8,205 nucleotides of DNA from Desulfobacteraceae bacterium (GTDB taxonomy: Bacteria > Desulfobacterota > Desulfobacteria > Desulfobacterales > Desulfobacteraceae): the NCBI GenBank assembly GCA_015486915.1, contig WFQS01000287.1, positions 1-8,205 of the forward strand, read 5' to 3'. Below, in pieces: positions 1-3,957 of the stretch. The position numbers and the translations under genes are program-made. The notes beneath the pieces are model-generated. The model saw nothing but the letters and a program-made list of their open reading frames with translations, was not told the DNA's origin and ran no database searches. Numbering within the stretch: position 1 is the stretch's first letter; the number at the start of each line of letters is the position of its first letter.

Positions 1-798
1 GGACAGGAAAATATGCTGTCCCTGTTGAAGTTCTGTGAAAATGTCAAGATTGAGCTCATTGAGCTTGAAGACTGGAACTGCTGTGGTTCATCCTCTGCGC
101 ACAGTATAAATCCTGAAATTGCGAATCAACTGCCGCTGCGGAATCTAAGCCTTGCACCAGAGGGGATACCCATGCTTATTGCATGTCCGAGTTGTTTTCT
201 CCGCATGAAACAGGCGTTTTTTAATTTAAAAAAGAATGAGAAATTACAGCTGAAATATGAAAAGGACTGGGGAACACCGTTTAATCCTGATCTTGAGATC
301 ATCCATTTTTTTGAAATTTTTAACAGAATAAAATTGTCGGATTATATCAGAAATCCCCAAAAAAAATTAAATCATATAAAAGTTGCTCCCTATTATGGGT
401 GTATGCTTGCAATGCCGCCTGATCTGCGATGTGAACCAAACTATTATGGCACCATGGAAAAAGCCTTGGCAGGCCTTGGTGCAGATATAATTTTTTTTGG
501 GTATGAAACAAAATGCTGTGGTACATATCTTTCTGCTGCAAAGCCTGCCATTGCAGAAAATGTTGTTAATCAAATTGTTTCCAATGCCATGTATGCAGGT
601 GCCGAGTGCATGGTTACGGCGTGTTCAATGTGTTATCTGAATATTGAAATTCGATGTACCATTAAGAATCCACTTCCTATACTTCATTTCTCCGAGCTTC
701 TTTCCATGGCCCTTGGTGCCGGAGAAAAGAAAAAATGGTTTCCAAAACATATTGTTGATCCGGTCCCGCTGCTTGTAAAGCGAAAACTTTTAAAATAG
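1..798 (+). CDS. HdrB-like CCG-domain (heterodisulfide reductase subunit B family) protein, 5'-truncated by the window
   Basis: Seen: the frame is open from base 1 (Gly-Gln-Glu-Asn before the first ATG at 13), so that ATG is probably internal and the N-terminus lies outside the window. Numbered from that Met, there are two cysteine modules: W-N-C-C-G (C23, C24) with CPSC (58-61), and YYGC (C130), KCCG (C168, C169) with CSMC (204-207). The first Cys of module one is missing because of the truncation. Family knowledge: the CX31-39CCX35-36CXXC pattern binds the unusual non-cubane [4Fe-4S] clusters of HdrB, the catalytic subunit of heterodisulfide reductase; sulfate reducers carry many HdrB-like subunits in cytoplasmic electron-bifurcating or Qmo/Hdr-type complexes. 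Inference: it is a soluble thiol/disulfide electron-transfer subunit, and its HdrA/HdrC partners would lie upstream. The gene ends at TAG 796-798, only 28 bp before the next start codon, so the two may once have shared a transcript. The substrate is unknown. Confidence 0.87.
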   Translation, partial: GQENMLSLLKFCENVKIELIELEDWNCCGSSSAHSINPEIANQLPLRNLSLAPEGIPMLIACPSCFLRMKQAFFNLKKNEKLQLKYEKDWGTPFNPDLEIIHFFEIFNRIKLSDYIRNPQKKLNHIKVAPYYGCMLAMPPDLRCEPNYYGTMEKALAGLGADIIFFGYETKCCGTYLSAAKPAIAENVVNQIVSNAMYAGAECMVTACSMCYLNIEIRCTIKNPLPILHFSELLSMALGAGEKKKWFPKHIVDPVPLLVKRKLLK

Positions 799-815
799 TG
801 CCATGGCTTATTTTA

Positions 816-820
816 AAGGG
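816..820 (+). promoter_or_regulatory. Ribosome binding site deciding the lipoprotein start at 827
   Basis: A purine-rich AAGGG lies 6 bases before the ATG at 827. This favours 827 over the in-frame ATG at 803, which falls only 4 bases after the hdrB-like stop codon and lacks a comparable site. Starting at 827 also puts the positive residues and hydrophobic core at normal positions for a signal peptide. Confidence 0.45.
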
Positions 821-826
821 AATTTC

Positions 827-1030
827 ATGGAAAATTTTTTTAAAAATTATCGTGTTTTAATATGCCTTTTCACAGCTGTTTTGTTGAGCCTTTTTTCAGC
901 ATGTTCAAATGATTCTGACTATAAGAGCAGGCCATGCCAGGCGGTGGGAATATTTTTGTTCAGACTGAGAATATCACTATTGATGAAAACTCAGTCAAAA
1001 CCTGCCAGGTCAATCCCGGTAAATATGTAA
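827..1030 (+). pseudogene. 5' fragment of a lipoprotein-type gene, fused out of frame to a kinase remnant
   Basis: Seen: starting at the ATG at 827, the product begins with a short N-region (K6, R9), a hydrophobic core (about residues 10-23) and an LFSAC sequence with C26 as the possible lipidated cysteine, then a polar tail S-N-D-S-D-Y-K. After about base 921 the sequence becomes that of a histidine kinase read in the wrong frame, so residues 34 onward, up to the stop at 1028-1030, are meaningless. Inference: only the signal peptide of the original gene remains. Desulfobacterota hybrid kinases sometimes carry an exported solute-binding-like sensor domain, so this could be the N-terminus of the same kinase gene after a large internal deletion. 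Alternatively, two unrelated genes were joined. The signal-peptide reading is fairly sure; the identity of the parent gene is not. Confidence 0.6.
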
Positions 1031-1662
1031 AAATTTCTGTAACAGACACGGGAACCGGCATGGATGATAAAACGCTGGAAAGAATATTTGACCCGTTTTT
1101 TACTACAAAAGATATGGACCGTGGCACAGGCTTAGGCCTTGCTTCCGCCTACGGGATTATCAAAAATCATAGTGGTTTTATTGATGTTTACAGTGAAAAA
1201 GGTGAAGGTACCACTTTTAATATTTACCTGCCGGCATCTGAACAAAGAGTCAATGATCAAATAGCTGAAGTCAGTAACGGTATCAAACATGGACATGAAA
1301 CCGTTCTTCTTGTGGATGATGAAGAAATAATCATTGAGGTGGGCGAACTGATGCTGCAAAGACTTGGCTACAGGGTTTTTACCGCAGGAAACGGAGAGGA
1401 AGCAATTGAAACTTACTCTGGAAAAAAAGATATAATTGATCTGATCATCATGGATATGATAATACCCAATATGGGTGGCAGTGAGACATATAGCACCCTC
1501 AAAAACATCAACCCCGATGTAAAAGTTCTTCTGTCAAGCGGCTACAGCATAAATGGTCAGGCACAGGAAATATTGGACCGTGGCTGCAACGGATTTATCC
1601 AGAAGCCCTTTAACTTAAATAATCTTTCTCAAAAAATAAGAAATATTCTGGATAAAGCTTAA
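934..1662 (+). CDS. C-terminal remnant of a hybrid sensor histidine kinase (partial HATPase_c plus receiver domain)
   Basis: Seen (numbering from the ATG at 934): kinase ATPase boxes G1 at D38-T-G-T-G-M, F box F52-D-P-F-F and G2 at G64-T-G-L-G-L, ending near residue 100. A linker follows, then a complete CheY-like receiver at about 122-242 with acidic pair D128/D129, phospho-acceptor D174, S201 and K224. Missing: the N box, the phospho-accepting His (HisKA) and any sensor. Homology starts at about codon 925 (E-Q-A-M-P-G-G-G, usually found just after the N box), but an in-frame TAA at 922-924 closes the frame. ATG 934 is the only plausible start and has a poor, closely spaced GCAGG site. Inference: a deletion removed the front of the kinase. 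The remnant should not act as a kinase, but the receiver is intact over a frame with no further damage, so the event is recent or the receiver is still used. It could be called a pseudogene. Confidence 0.75.
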   Translation: MPGGGNIFVQTENITIDENSVKTCQVNPGKYVKISVTDTGTGMDDKTLERIFDPFFTTKDMDRGTGLGLASAYGIIKNHSGFIDVYSEKGEGTTFNIYLPASEQRVNDQIAEVSNGIKHGHETVLLVDDEEIIIEVGELMLQRLGYRVFTAGNGEEAIETYSGKKDIIDLIIMDMIIPNMGGSETYSTLKNINPDVKVLLSSGYSINGQAQEILDRGCNGFIQKPFNLNNLSQKIRNILDKA

Positions 1663-1729
1663 AAAAGTTTTTTATATCCTTCGCCTCACAGGACAGACGA
1701 CAAAACTCATAGAACTGGTAATTAATTTT

Positions 1730-1754
1730 AGATTGACCCCTTAACGGTTAATCT
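1730..1754 (+). other. Stem-loop upstream of the repeat units
   Basis: AGATTGACC (1730-1738) pairs with GGTTAATCT (1746-1754): nine pairs including one G-U in RNA, around a 7-base loop. No T-run follows, so it is not a standard intrinsic terminator. It could protect or process the 3' end of the upstream transcript. Confidence 0.45.
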
Positions 1755-1760
1755 CCTAAT

Positions 1761-1870
1761 AACGGCCATGAGGCCGAGCTGGACAGCACTACGGAGCCTC
1801 AAAAAATCAGAGATTTTGACGAACATAGAAAGAGTATTGGTTACTTTATTAAAAGTACGCTCTTTCTTAT
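1761..1870 (+). repeat. Structured repeat unit A (about 111 bp)
   Basis: Seen, in order: stem 1 CGGCC-ATGA-GGCCG (1763-1776); an alternative stem 2 in which GAGGC (1770-1774) pairs with GCCTC (1796-1800); stem 3 AAAATC-AGA-GATTTT (1803-1817); and stem 4 with outer AAAGAG (1829-1834) / CTCTTT (1860-1865) and inner TACTTT-ATTA-AAAGTA (1842-1857). Stems 1 and 2 share bases, so both cannot form together. The unit ends TTTCTTATAAA, as unit B does. Compared with B, stems 1, 3 and 4 differ in sequence but still pair, which suggests selection for structure. Family unknown; REP-like or a small structured RNA are both possible. Confidence 0.6.
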
Positions 1871-1980
1871 AAAACCGCCATGAGGCGGATCTGGATTGGT
1901 CCAGATTTGCCTCAAAGAATCAAAGATTCTGACAAAAAATGAAAGTTACACGTTGTTTCACAAATACTTTCTTATAAAAA
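1871..1980 (+). repeat. Structured repeat unit B (about 111 bp)
   Basis: Second tandem copy, 112 bases after unit A measured from GAGGC to GAGGC. Stem 1 is CCGCC-ATGA-GGCGG (1875-1888). Stem 2 is a long hairpin, 1882-1895 paired with 1900-1913: fourteen pairs counting two G-U, with a TTGG loop. Stem 3 is AGAATC-AAA-GATTCT (1916-1930). Stem 4 has outer GAAAGT (1941-1946) / ACTTTC (1966-1971) and an inner TTGT-TTC-ACAA (1953-1963). The unit stops just before the rhodanese Shine-Dalgarno sequence, so it would lie in that gene's 5' leader if transcription comes from upstream, and in the kinase remnant's 3' region otherwise. Confidence 0.62.
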
Positions 1981-1988
1981 AAGGTGGG
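1981..1988 (+). promoter_or_regulatory. Shine-Dalgarno of the rhodanese gene
   Basis: AAGGTGGG ends two bases before ATG 1991; the AGG core sits about 6 bases upstream. It immediately follows repeat unit B, so folding of unit B could affect access to it (inference). Confidence 0.5.
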
Positions 1989-1990
1989 TA

Positions 1991-2638
1991 ATGGATACAA
2001 AAAGAATAAAAACAAAATTTACAAAGGGTCTGAAAGCAGCTTTTTTTATTGGTTTTATCAGTTTTTTTATATTTCTCTCCGGGCGTGCTGATACACCCTG
2101 TACCCCTGTTTCAGCCCATGGAGAAGAACTGAACATAAAATCCCTTGATGCTTTTACTGTCCCCCGTAAAAAGCAGACAATCCTCAATCTGTACCTGACG
2201 GCAAACAAAGCATATGGCATATGGAAAAAACATCCTGACAAAATTACAATGATAGACACCCGAACCCAGGGTGAATATATTTTTGTCGGGCATCCTGCCA
2301 TGGCATACAATATTCCCGTTGAATTCCTGCAGTCAAAAAAACTATTTGGGTATGAAATGCGCCGGAATAAAAATTTTGTATCAGATGTACAAGAAAAATT
2401 AAAAAAAAACGATATAATTTTTGTTATATGCCGTTCCGGAAATAGAAGCGTCACTGCCGTTAATCTGCTGGCACGGGCTGGATTTAAAAAGGCATACAGC
2501 GTCATTGACGGTGTTGAAGGAGATAAATTGAGATATCCCGCAAGCATTGACAATGGCAAAAGAGTTGTCAATGGCTGGAAAAATTTCAAGTTACCCTGGA
2601 CATATCATTTAAATTCCAAACTGATATATCACCCATGA
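1991..2638 (+). CDS. Exported or membrane-anchored rhodanese-like domain protein
   Basis: Seen: 215 residues. The N-terminus is basic (K4, R5, K7, K9, K12, K15), then hydrophobic at about 16-31 (FFIGFISFFIFLSG), giving a signal peptide or single anchor. The rhodanese fold follows at about 70-200: an I-D-T-R-T-Q-G-E-Y motif at 88-96, a substrate-entry-like G-H-P-A-M-A-Y-N-I-P at 100-109, and the active-site loop C147-R-S-G-N-R-S with catalytic Cys147. A single rhodanese domain is seen. Family knowledge: such domains carry sulfane sulfur as a persulfide or act as redox or sulfur-relay proteins. Inference: it works outside the cytoplasmic membrane, handling sulfur species, which fits a sulfur-metabolising host. 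Start: ATG 1991 follows AAGGTGGG (1981-1988) at a short spacing. It appears to be a single-gene unit. C37, near the likely cleavage region, is not in a good lipobox. The physiological substrate is unknown. Confidence 0.85.
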   Translation: MDTKRIKTKFTKGLKAAFFIGFISFFIFLSGRADTPCTPVSAHGEELNIKSLDAFTVPRKKQTILNLYLTANKAYGIWKKHPDKITMIDTRTQGEYIFVGHPAMAYNIPVEFLQSKKLFGYEMRRNKNFVSDVQEKLKKNDIIFVICRSGNRSVTAVNLLARAGFKKAYSVIDGVEGDKLRYPASIDNGKRVVNGWKNFKLPWTYHLNSKLIYHP

Positions 2639-2655
2639 GTCTTTCTTGAACTCGT

Positions 2656-2753
2656 CAGGCTGTTACGGAACTACATTTTTCAAAATTGCAAGTCAATAAA
2701 TCTATAAGTTACAACCTAAAAAATGGGGAAAATCAGCATTCTGTAACAGCCTG
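2656..2753. mobile_element. 98-bp terminal-inverted-repeat element, MITE-like
   Basis: Left end CAGGCTGTTACGGAA (2656-2670) and right end TTCTGTAACAGCCTG (2739-2753) are inverted copies with 14 of 15 positions matching. The 68-bp core is AT-rich and non-coding on the + strand. The GGCTGTTAC-type end resembles IS termini in general, but no family can be named. GTCA occurs just outside both ends (2654-2657 overlapping the left end, and 2753-2756), but one base is out of register, so a target duplication is not proven. It could instead be a lone structured intergenic element. Confidence 0.42.
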
Positions 2754-2919
2754 TCAAACTAAAATAAATAAAATATTTTGCAAAATTTAAATTAAACCTT
2801 CTATCTTCCAAGAACTCCACATACAACTCCGGAAAAACTTCTTGAAACCTATTATATATTTTGGTTCCGGCTTGTTTATGTATTGCTTTTTTTCTATATT
2901 TCAGAATCCATACAATATG
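2716..2919 (-). pseudogene. Unidentified decayed open frame (67 codons, no start)
   Basis: The minus-strand frame between stops at 2922-2920 and 2718-2716 reads like protein: HIVWILKYRKKAI at its start and RFQEVFPELYVEF in the middle. It has no ATG near its 5' end, and its 3' end runs into the right arm of the 98-bp inverted-repeat element. The opening H-I-V-W-I-x-K-Y-R recalls the start of IS200/IS605-type Y1 transposases, but the rest does not fit that family, so no identification is made. It may be a gene fragment interrupted by the inverted-repeat element. Chance openness in AT-rich DNA is a real alternative. Confidence 0.25.
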
Positions 2920-3056
2920 TTACATGCAAACCAAAGTTGTATGACTTAGTCTTTGGTTGTTGTTAATTGAAAGTCTATTTTGCTGTGATCTTTGATCAGC
3001 GTGACGGTGATCTTCTTAAATTCGCTATGGAGGCGGCCGGATTTATTGCTTTTTAA

Positions 3057-3326
3057 TTATTCCAATAGGTCAGAATGAGTTCCCGTTCTTTCAAAAATTA
3101 TTTCAGCTTCTTTGATTTTGTAAATCAATAACCAATTTGGTTCAAGATGGCATTCTCTCCTGCCTTTGTAGTTACCTATCAATTGATGGTCTTTATAAAT
3201 TGGATTGAGTGGTTCACCATTCACAAGTTTTTGGATAACGACTTTCAATTTATTCTGTGATTTTTTACGTTTTTGTATCCTTTTGATATCTTTTGAAAAT
3301 TGTTTGGAATAGACTGGTATTAACAT
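3057..3326 (-). CDS. YafQ-family (RelE/ParE superfamily) toxin of a type II toxin-antitoxin system
   Basis: Seen: 89 residues, a usual length for the family. The pattern matches E. coli YafQ along its second half: K-D-H47-Q-L-x-G, G-R-R-E-C-H60-L-E-P, W65-L-L-I-Y-K, E-R-T-G-T-H84-S-D-L-L. Family knowledge: YafQ is a ribosome-dependent mRNA interferase whose active site uses H50, H63, D67, W68, H87 and F91. Those map here to H47, H60, N64, W65, H84 and L88, so the Asp is Asn (codon AAT at 3137-3135) and the Phe is Leu. Inference: the cytoplasmic toxin may be weakened or use a shifted mechanism, yet the frame is intact. It begins on the base right after the antitoxin TAA (ATGTAAATG arrangement), so translation should be coupled. 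The AGGG in the antitoxin's last codons may act as its Shine-Dalgarno. Repression would come through the antitoxin-bound operator upstream. Confidence 0.85.
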   Translation of the reverse strand: MLIPVYSKQFSKDIKRIQKRKKSQNKLKVVIQKLVNGEPLNPIYKDHQLIGNYKGRRECHLEPNWLLIYKIKEAEIIFERTGTHSDLLE

Positions 3327-3587
3327 TTACATCCCTAATTTTTCAAACATATCATCTACTGTCTCACAACGTATGAGATTTTTATTTGCATCTGTATCCT
3401 TAAAAACCCTTTCTGTTGTTTTGTTGGGAACAACGACATTAAAAGGTAATCCTTTTCTTAATTTTACCTGTCTATAAAACATTACAATTGCTTCGGTTGT
3501 AGAAATACCTAATTTTTTGAAAAGGTTTTCAACCTCTTTCTTAAGTTCAGGTTCAATTCTTGCTCTTATTGTTGCAGTCTTTGCCAT
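3327..3587 (-). CDS. DinJ/RelB-family antitoxin
   Basis: Seen: 86 residues. The N-terminal half is a ribbon-helix-helix type DNA-binding and dimerisation region (T-I-R-A-R-I-E-P-E-L at 6-15, then two helices with G-I-S-T-T-E-A-I). A K-G-L-P-F-N-V motif at 45-51 follows, as in DinJ. The C-terminal toxin-neutralising tail ends D-D-M-F-E-K-L-G-M (78-86), close to the D-D-L-F-D-K-L-G-I end of E. coli DinJ. Start choice: ATG 3587 has a near-perfect Shine-Dalgarno TAAGGAGGTGAT (3602-3591) and lies just after the predicted transcription start. The in-frame ATG at 3629 lies inside the promoter and is rejected. Family knowledge: the antitoxin neutralises the toxin and, alone or as a complex, represses its own operon. 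It is the first gene of a two-gene operon with the YafQ-type toxin. Confidence 0.87.
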   Translation of the reverse strand: MAKTATIRARIEPELKKEVENLFKKLGISTTEAIVMFYRQVKLRKGLPFNVVVPNKTTERVFKDTDANKNLIRCETVDDMFEKLGM

Positions 3588-3590
3588 AAA

Positions 3591-3602
3591 TATCACCTCC
3601 TT
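3591..3602 (-). promoter_or_regulatory. Near-perfect Shine-Dalgarno of the antitoxin gene
   Basis: TAAGGAGGTGAT on the minus strand is almost the full complement of the 16S rRNA 3' tail and lies four bases before ATG 3587. It settles the start codon and predicts strong translation of antitoxin relative to toxin. Confidence 0.8.
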
Positions 3603-3608
3603 ACAATC

Positions 3609-3637
3609 AAAATATCCCATATGGGCCACACTGTCAA
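3609..3637 (-). promoter_or_regulatory. Promoter and palindromic operator of the toxin-antitoxin operon
   Basis: Read on the minus strand: a perfect -35 box TTGACA (3637-3632), a 17-base spacer, and -10 TATTTT (3614-3609, 4 of 6 consensus). The spacer contains the 10-base perfect palindrome CCCATATGGG (3625-3616), the expected place for a ribbon-helix-helix antitoxin to block RNA polymerase. Transcription would start near 3602, just at the Shine-Dalgarno, giving an almost minimal leader. Confidence 0.7.
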
Positions 3638-3780
3638 TCTATTTTCGTAGTCCGAATGAAGTATGTGTTACTAAGACATTGTTCCTGCTAAAATTTTATG
3701 ATGATCTTATGAATATGCCCGACTATCCCAAAAGTCCTCCCAGCGATTACTTAGAATACAGAATCGTAACAAAATTATGT

Positions 3781-3814
3781 TATCCGGGGTAATTAACTTG
3801 CCCAGCCCCGGATA
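3781..3814. repeat. Perfect 9-bp inverted repeat
   Basis: TATCCGGGG (3781-3789) and CCCCGGATA (3806-3814) are exact inverted copies around a 16-base spacer. No T-run lies on either side, so a standard terminator is unlikely. It starts where unit D stops matching unit A, so it may mark the broken end of that repeat or a protein binding site. Confidence 0.5.
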
Positions 3815-3848
3815 CTGTAACGCTGTCCAGATCGGCCTCATGGCCGTT
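3815..3848 (-). repeat. Structured repeat unit D, truncated copy
   Basis: On the minus strand it reads stem 1 CGGCC-ATGA-GGCCG (3846-3833), then ATCTGGACAGCG (3832-3821). It resembles unit A over roughly its first 35 bases, including GGACAGC and a following TAC. The GCCTC partner of stem 2 and the later stems are absent, the sequence passing instead into the 9-bp inverted repeat. Its GAGGC starts at 3839, 111 bases after that of unit C. Confidence 0.5.
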
Positions 3849-3956
3849 TATATGAAACTCCTGTAAAATACCTTAAATTCTTAGAGTTGGCTACGCGCCT
3901 ACGGCCCATGTTTCGTTGAGAGGCCGTCTGAGAGAATTCAGATCCGCCTCTTGCCA
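3849..3956 (-). repeat. Structured repeat unit C, directly after the GTPase stop codon
   Basis: On the minus strand, GAGGC (3950-3946) pairs with GCCTC (3924-3920) and the inner TCTGA / TCAGA arms also pair, as in stem 2 of unit B. Stem 4 is kept as AACTC (3860-3856 on + coordinates) / GAGTT (3884-3888) with an inner TAAAA / TCTTA partial stem including one G-U. The unit shares AGAGGCGGATCTG with unit B near its start and ends TTTCATATAAA like units A and B. Stem 1 is lost (GGC-AAGA-GGC does not pair) and stem 3 is not evident. It begins within two bases of the GTPase stop, so it would be the first thing in that operon's 3' untranslated region. Confidence 0.52.
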
Positions 3957-3957
3957 G

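Larger units (their letters stand above)
1663..1990. other. Gene-free stretch filled with structured repeats
   Basis: 328 bases between the kinase remnant and the rhodanese gene. No credible coding frame is seen. It contains one isolated hairpin (1730-1754) and two tandem copies of a structured repeat (units starting near 1761 and 1871), annotated separately. No clear sigma70-type promoter for the rhodanese gene was found; a TTGACC at 1733-1738 has no good partner box. Confidence 0.6.
2639..3056. other. Gene-free stretch between rhodanese and toxin genes, with a possible MITE and decayed frames
   Basis: 418 bases between two convergent genes. It is AT-rich and holds a 98-bp inverted-repeat element (2656-2753), a protein-like but start-less minus-strand frame (2716-2919), an 8-bp stem with a 14-base loop (AACCAAAG 2929-2936 / CTTTGGTT 2951-2958), and a 36-codon open stretch right after the toxin stop (2949-3056). 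No convincing intrinsic terminator was found for either converging gene. Confidence 0.55.
3638..3957. other. Gene-free stretch between the TA promoter and the GTPase gene
   Basis: 320 bases lie between the TA promoter and the 3' end of the GTPase gene. About 3638-3780 shows nothing I can support: an open + frame crosses it, but it originates antisense to the antitoxin. The rest holds a 9-bp inverted repeat (3781-3814) and two minus-oriented structured repeats (units D and C), annotated separately. Confidence 0.5.

Noticed and set aside
1972..2589. 205-codon open frame on the minus strand opposite the rhodanese gene
   Set aside because: It is fully antisense to a gene with a clear rhodanese active site, signal peptide and Shine-Dalgarno; its translation shows no domain and has shadow-like composition.
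2829..2870. CCGGAA / TTCCGG inverted repeat as a terminator between the convergent genes
   Set aside because: Only six pairs with a 30-base loop, and the nearest T-run is about 16 bases further on; too weak for an intrinsic terminator.
2929..2958. 8-bp stem with 14-base loop as terminator of the toxin-antitoxin operon
   Set aside because: The stem is real, but no T-run follows on either strand; kept only as part of the intergenic description.
3010..3050. Fifth copy of the structured repeat (ATGGAGGCGGCCGGATTT)
   Set aside because: Similarity to the ATGAGGCGGATCTGG core is limited to a few bases with gaps, and none of the stems can be formed.
2946..3056. Integron attC site behind the toxin gene
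   Set aside because: The core-site consensus pair and the typical imperfect palindrome were looked for and not found.
3588..3629. Upstream ATG (3629) as antitoxin start, adding 14 residues
   Set aside because: It lies within the predicted promoter spacer, upstream of the likely transcription start, while ATG 3587 has an almost perfect Shine-Dalgarno and matches the family N-terminus.
3517..3792. + strand open frame of 91 codons across the TA promoter
   Set aside because: It starts antisense inside the antitoxin gene and crosses the promoter and operator; no ribosome site or recognisable domain.
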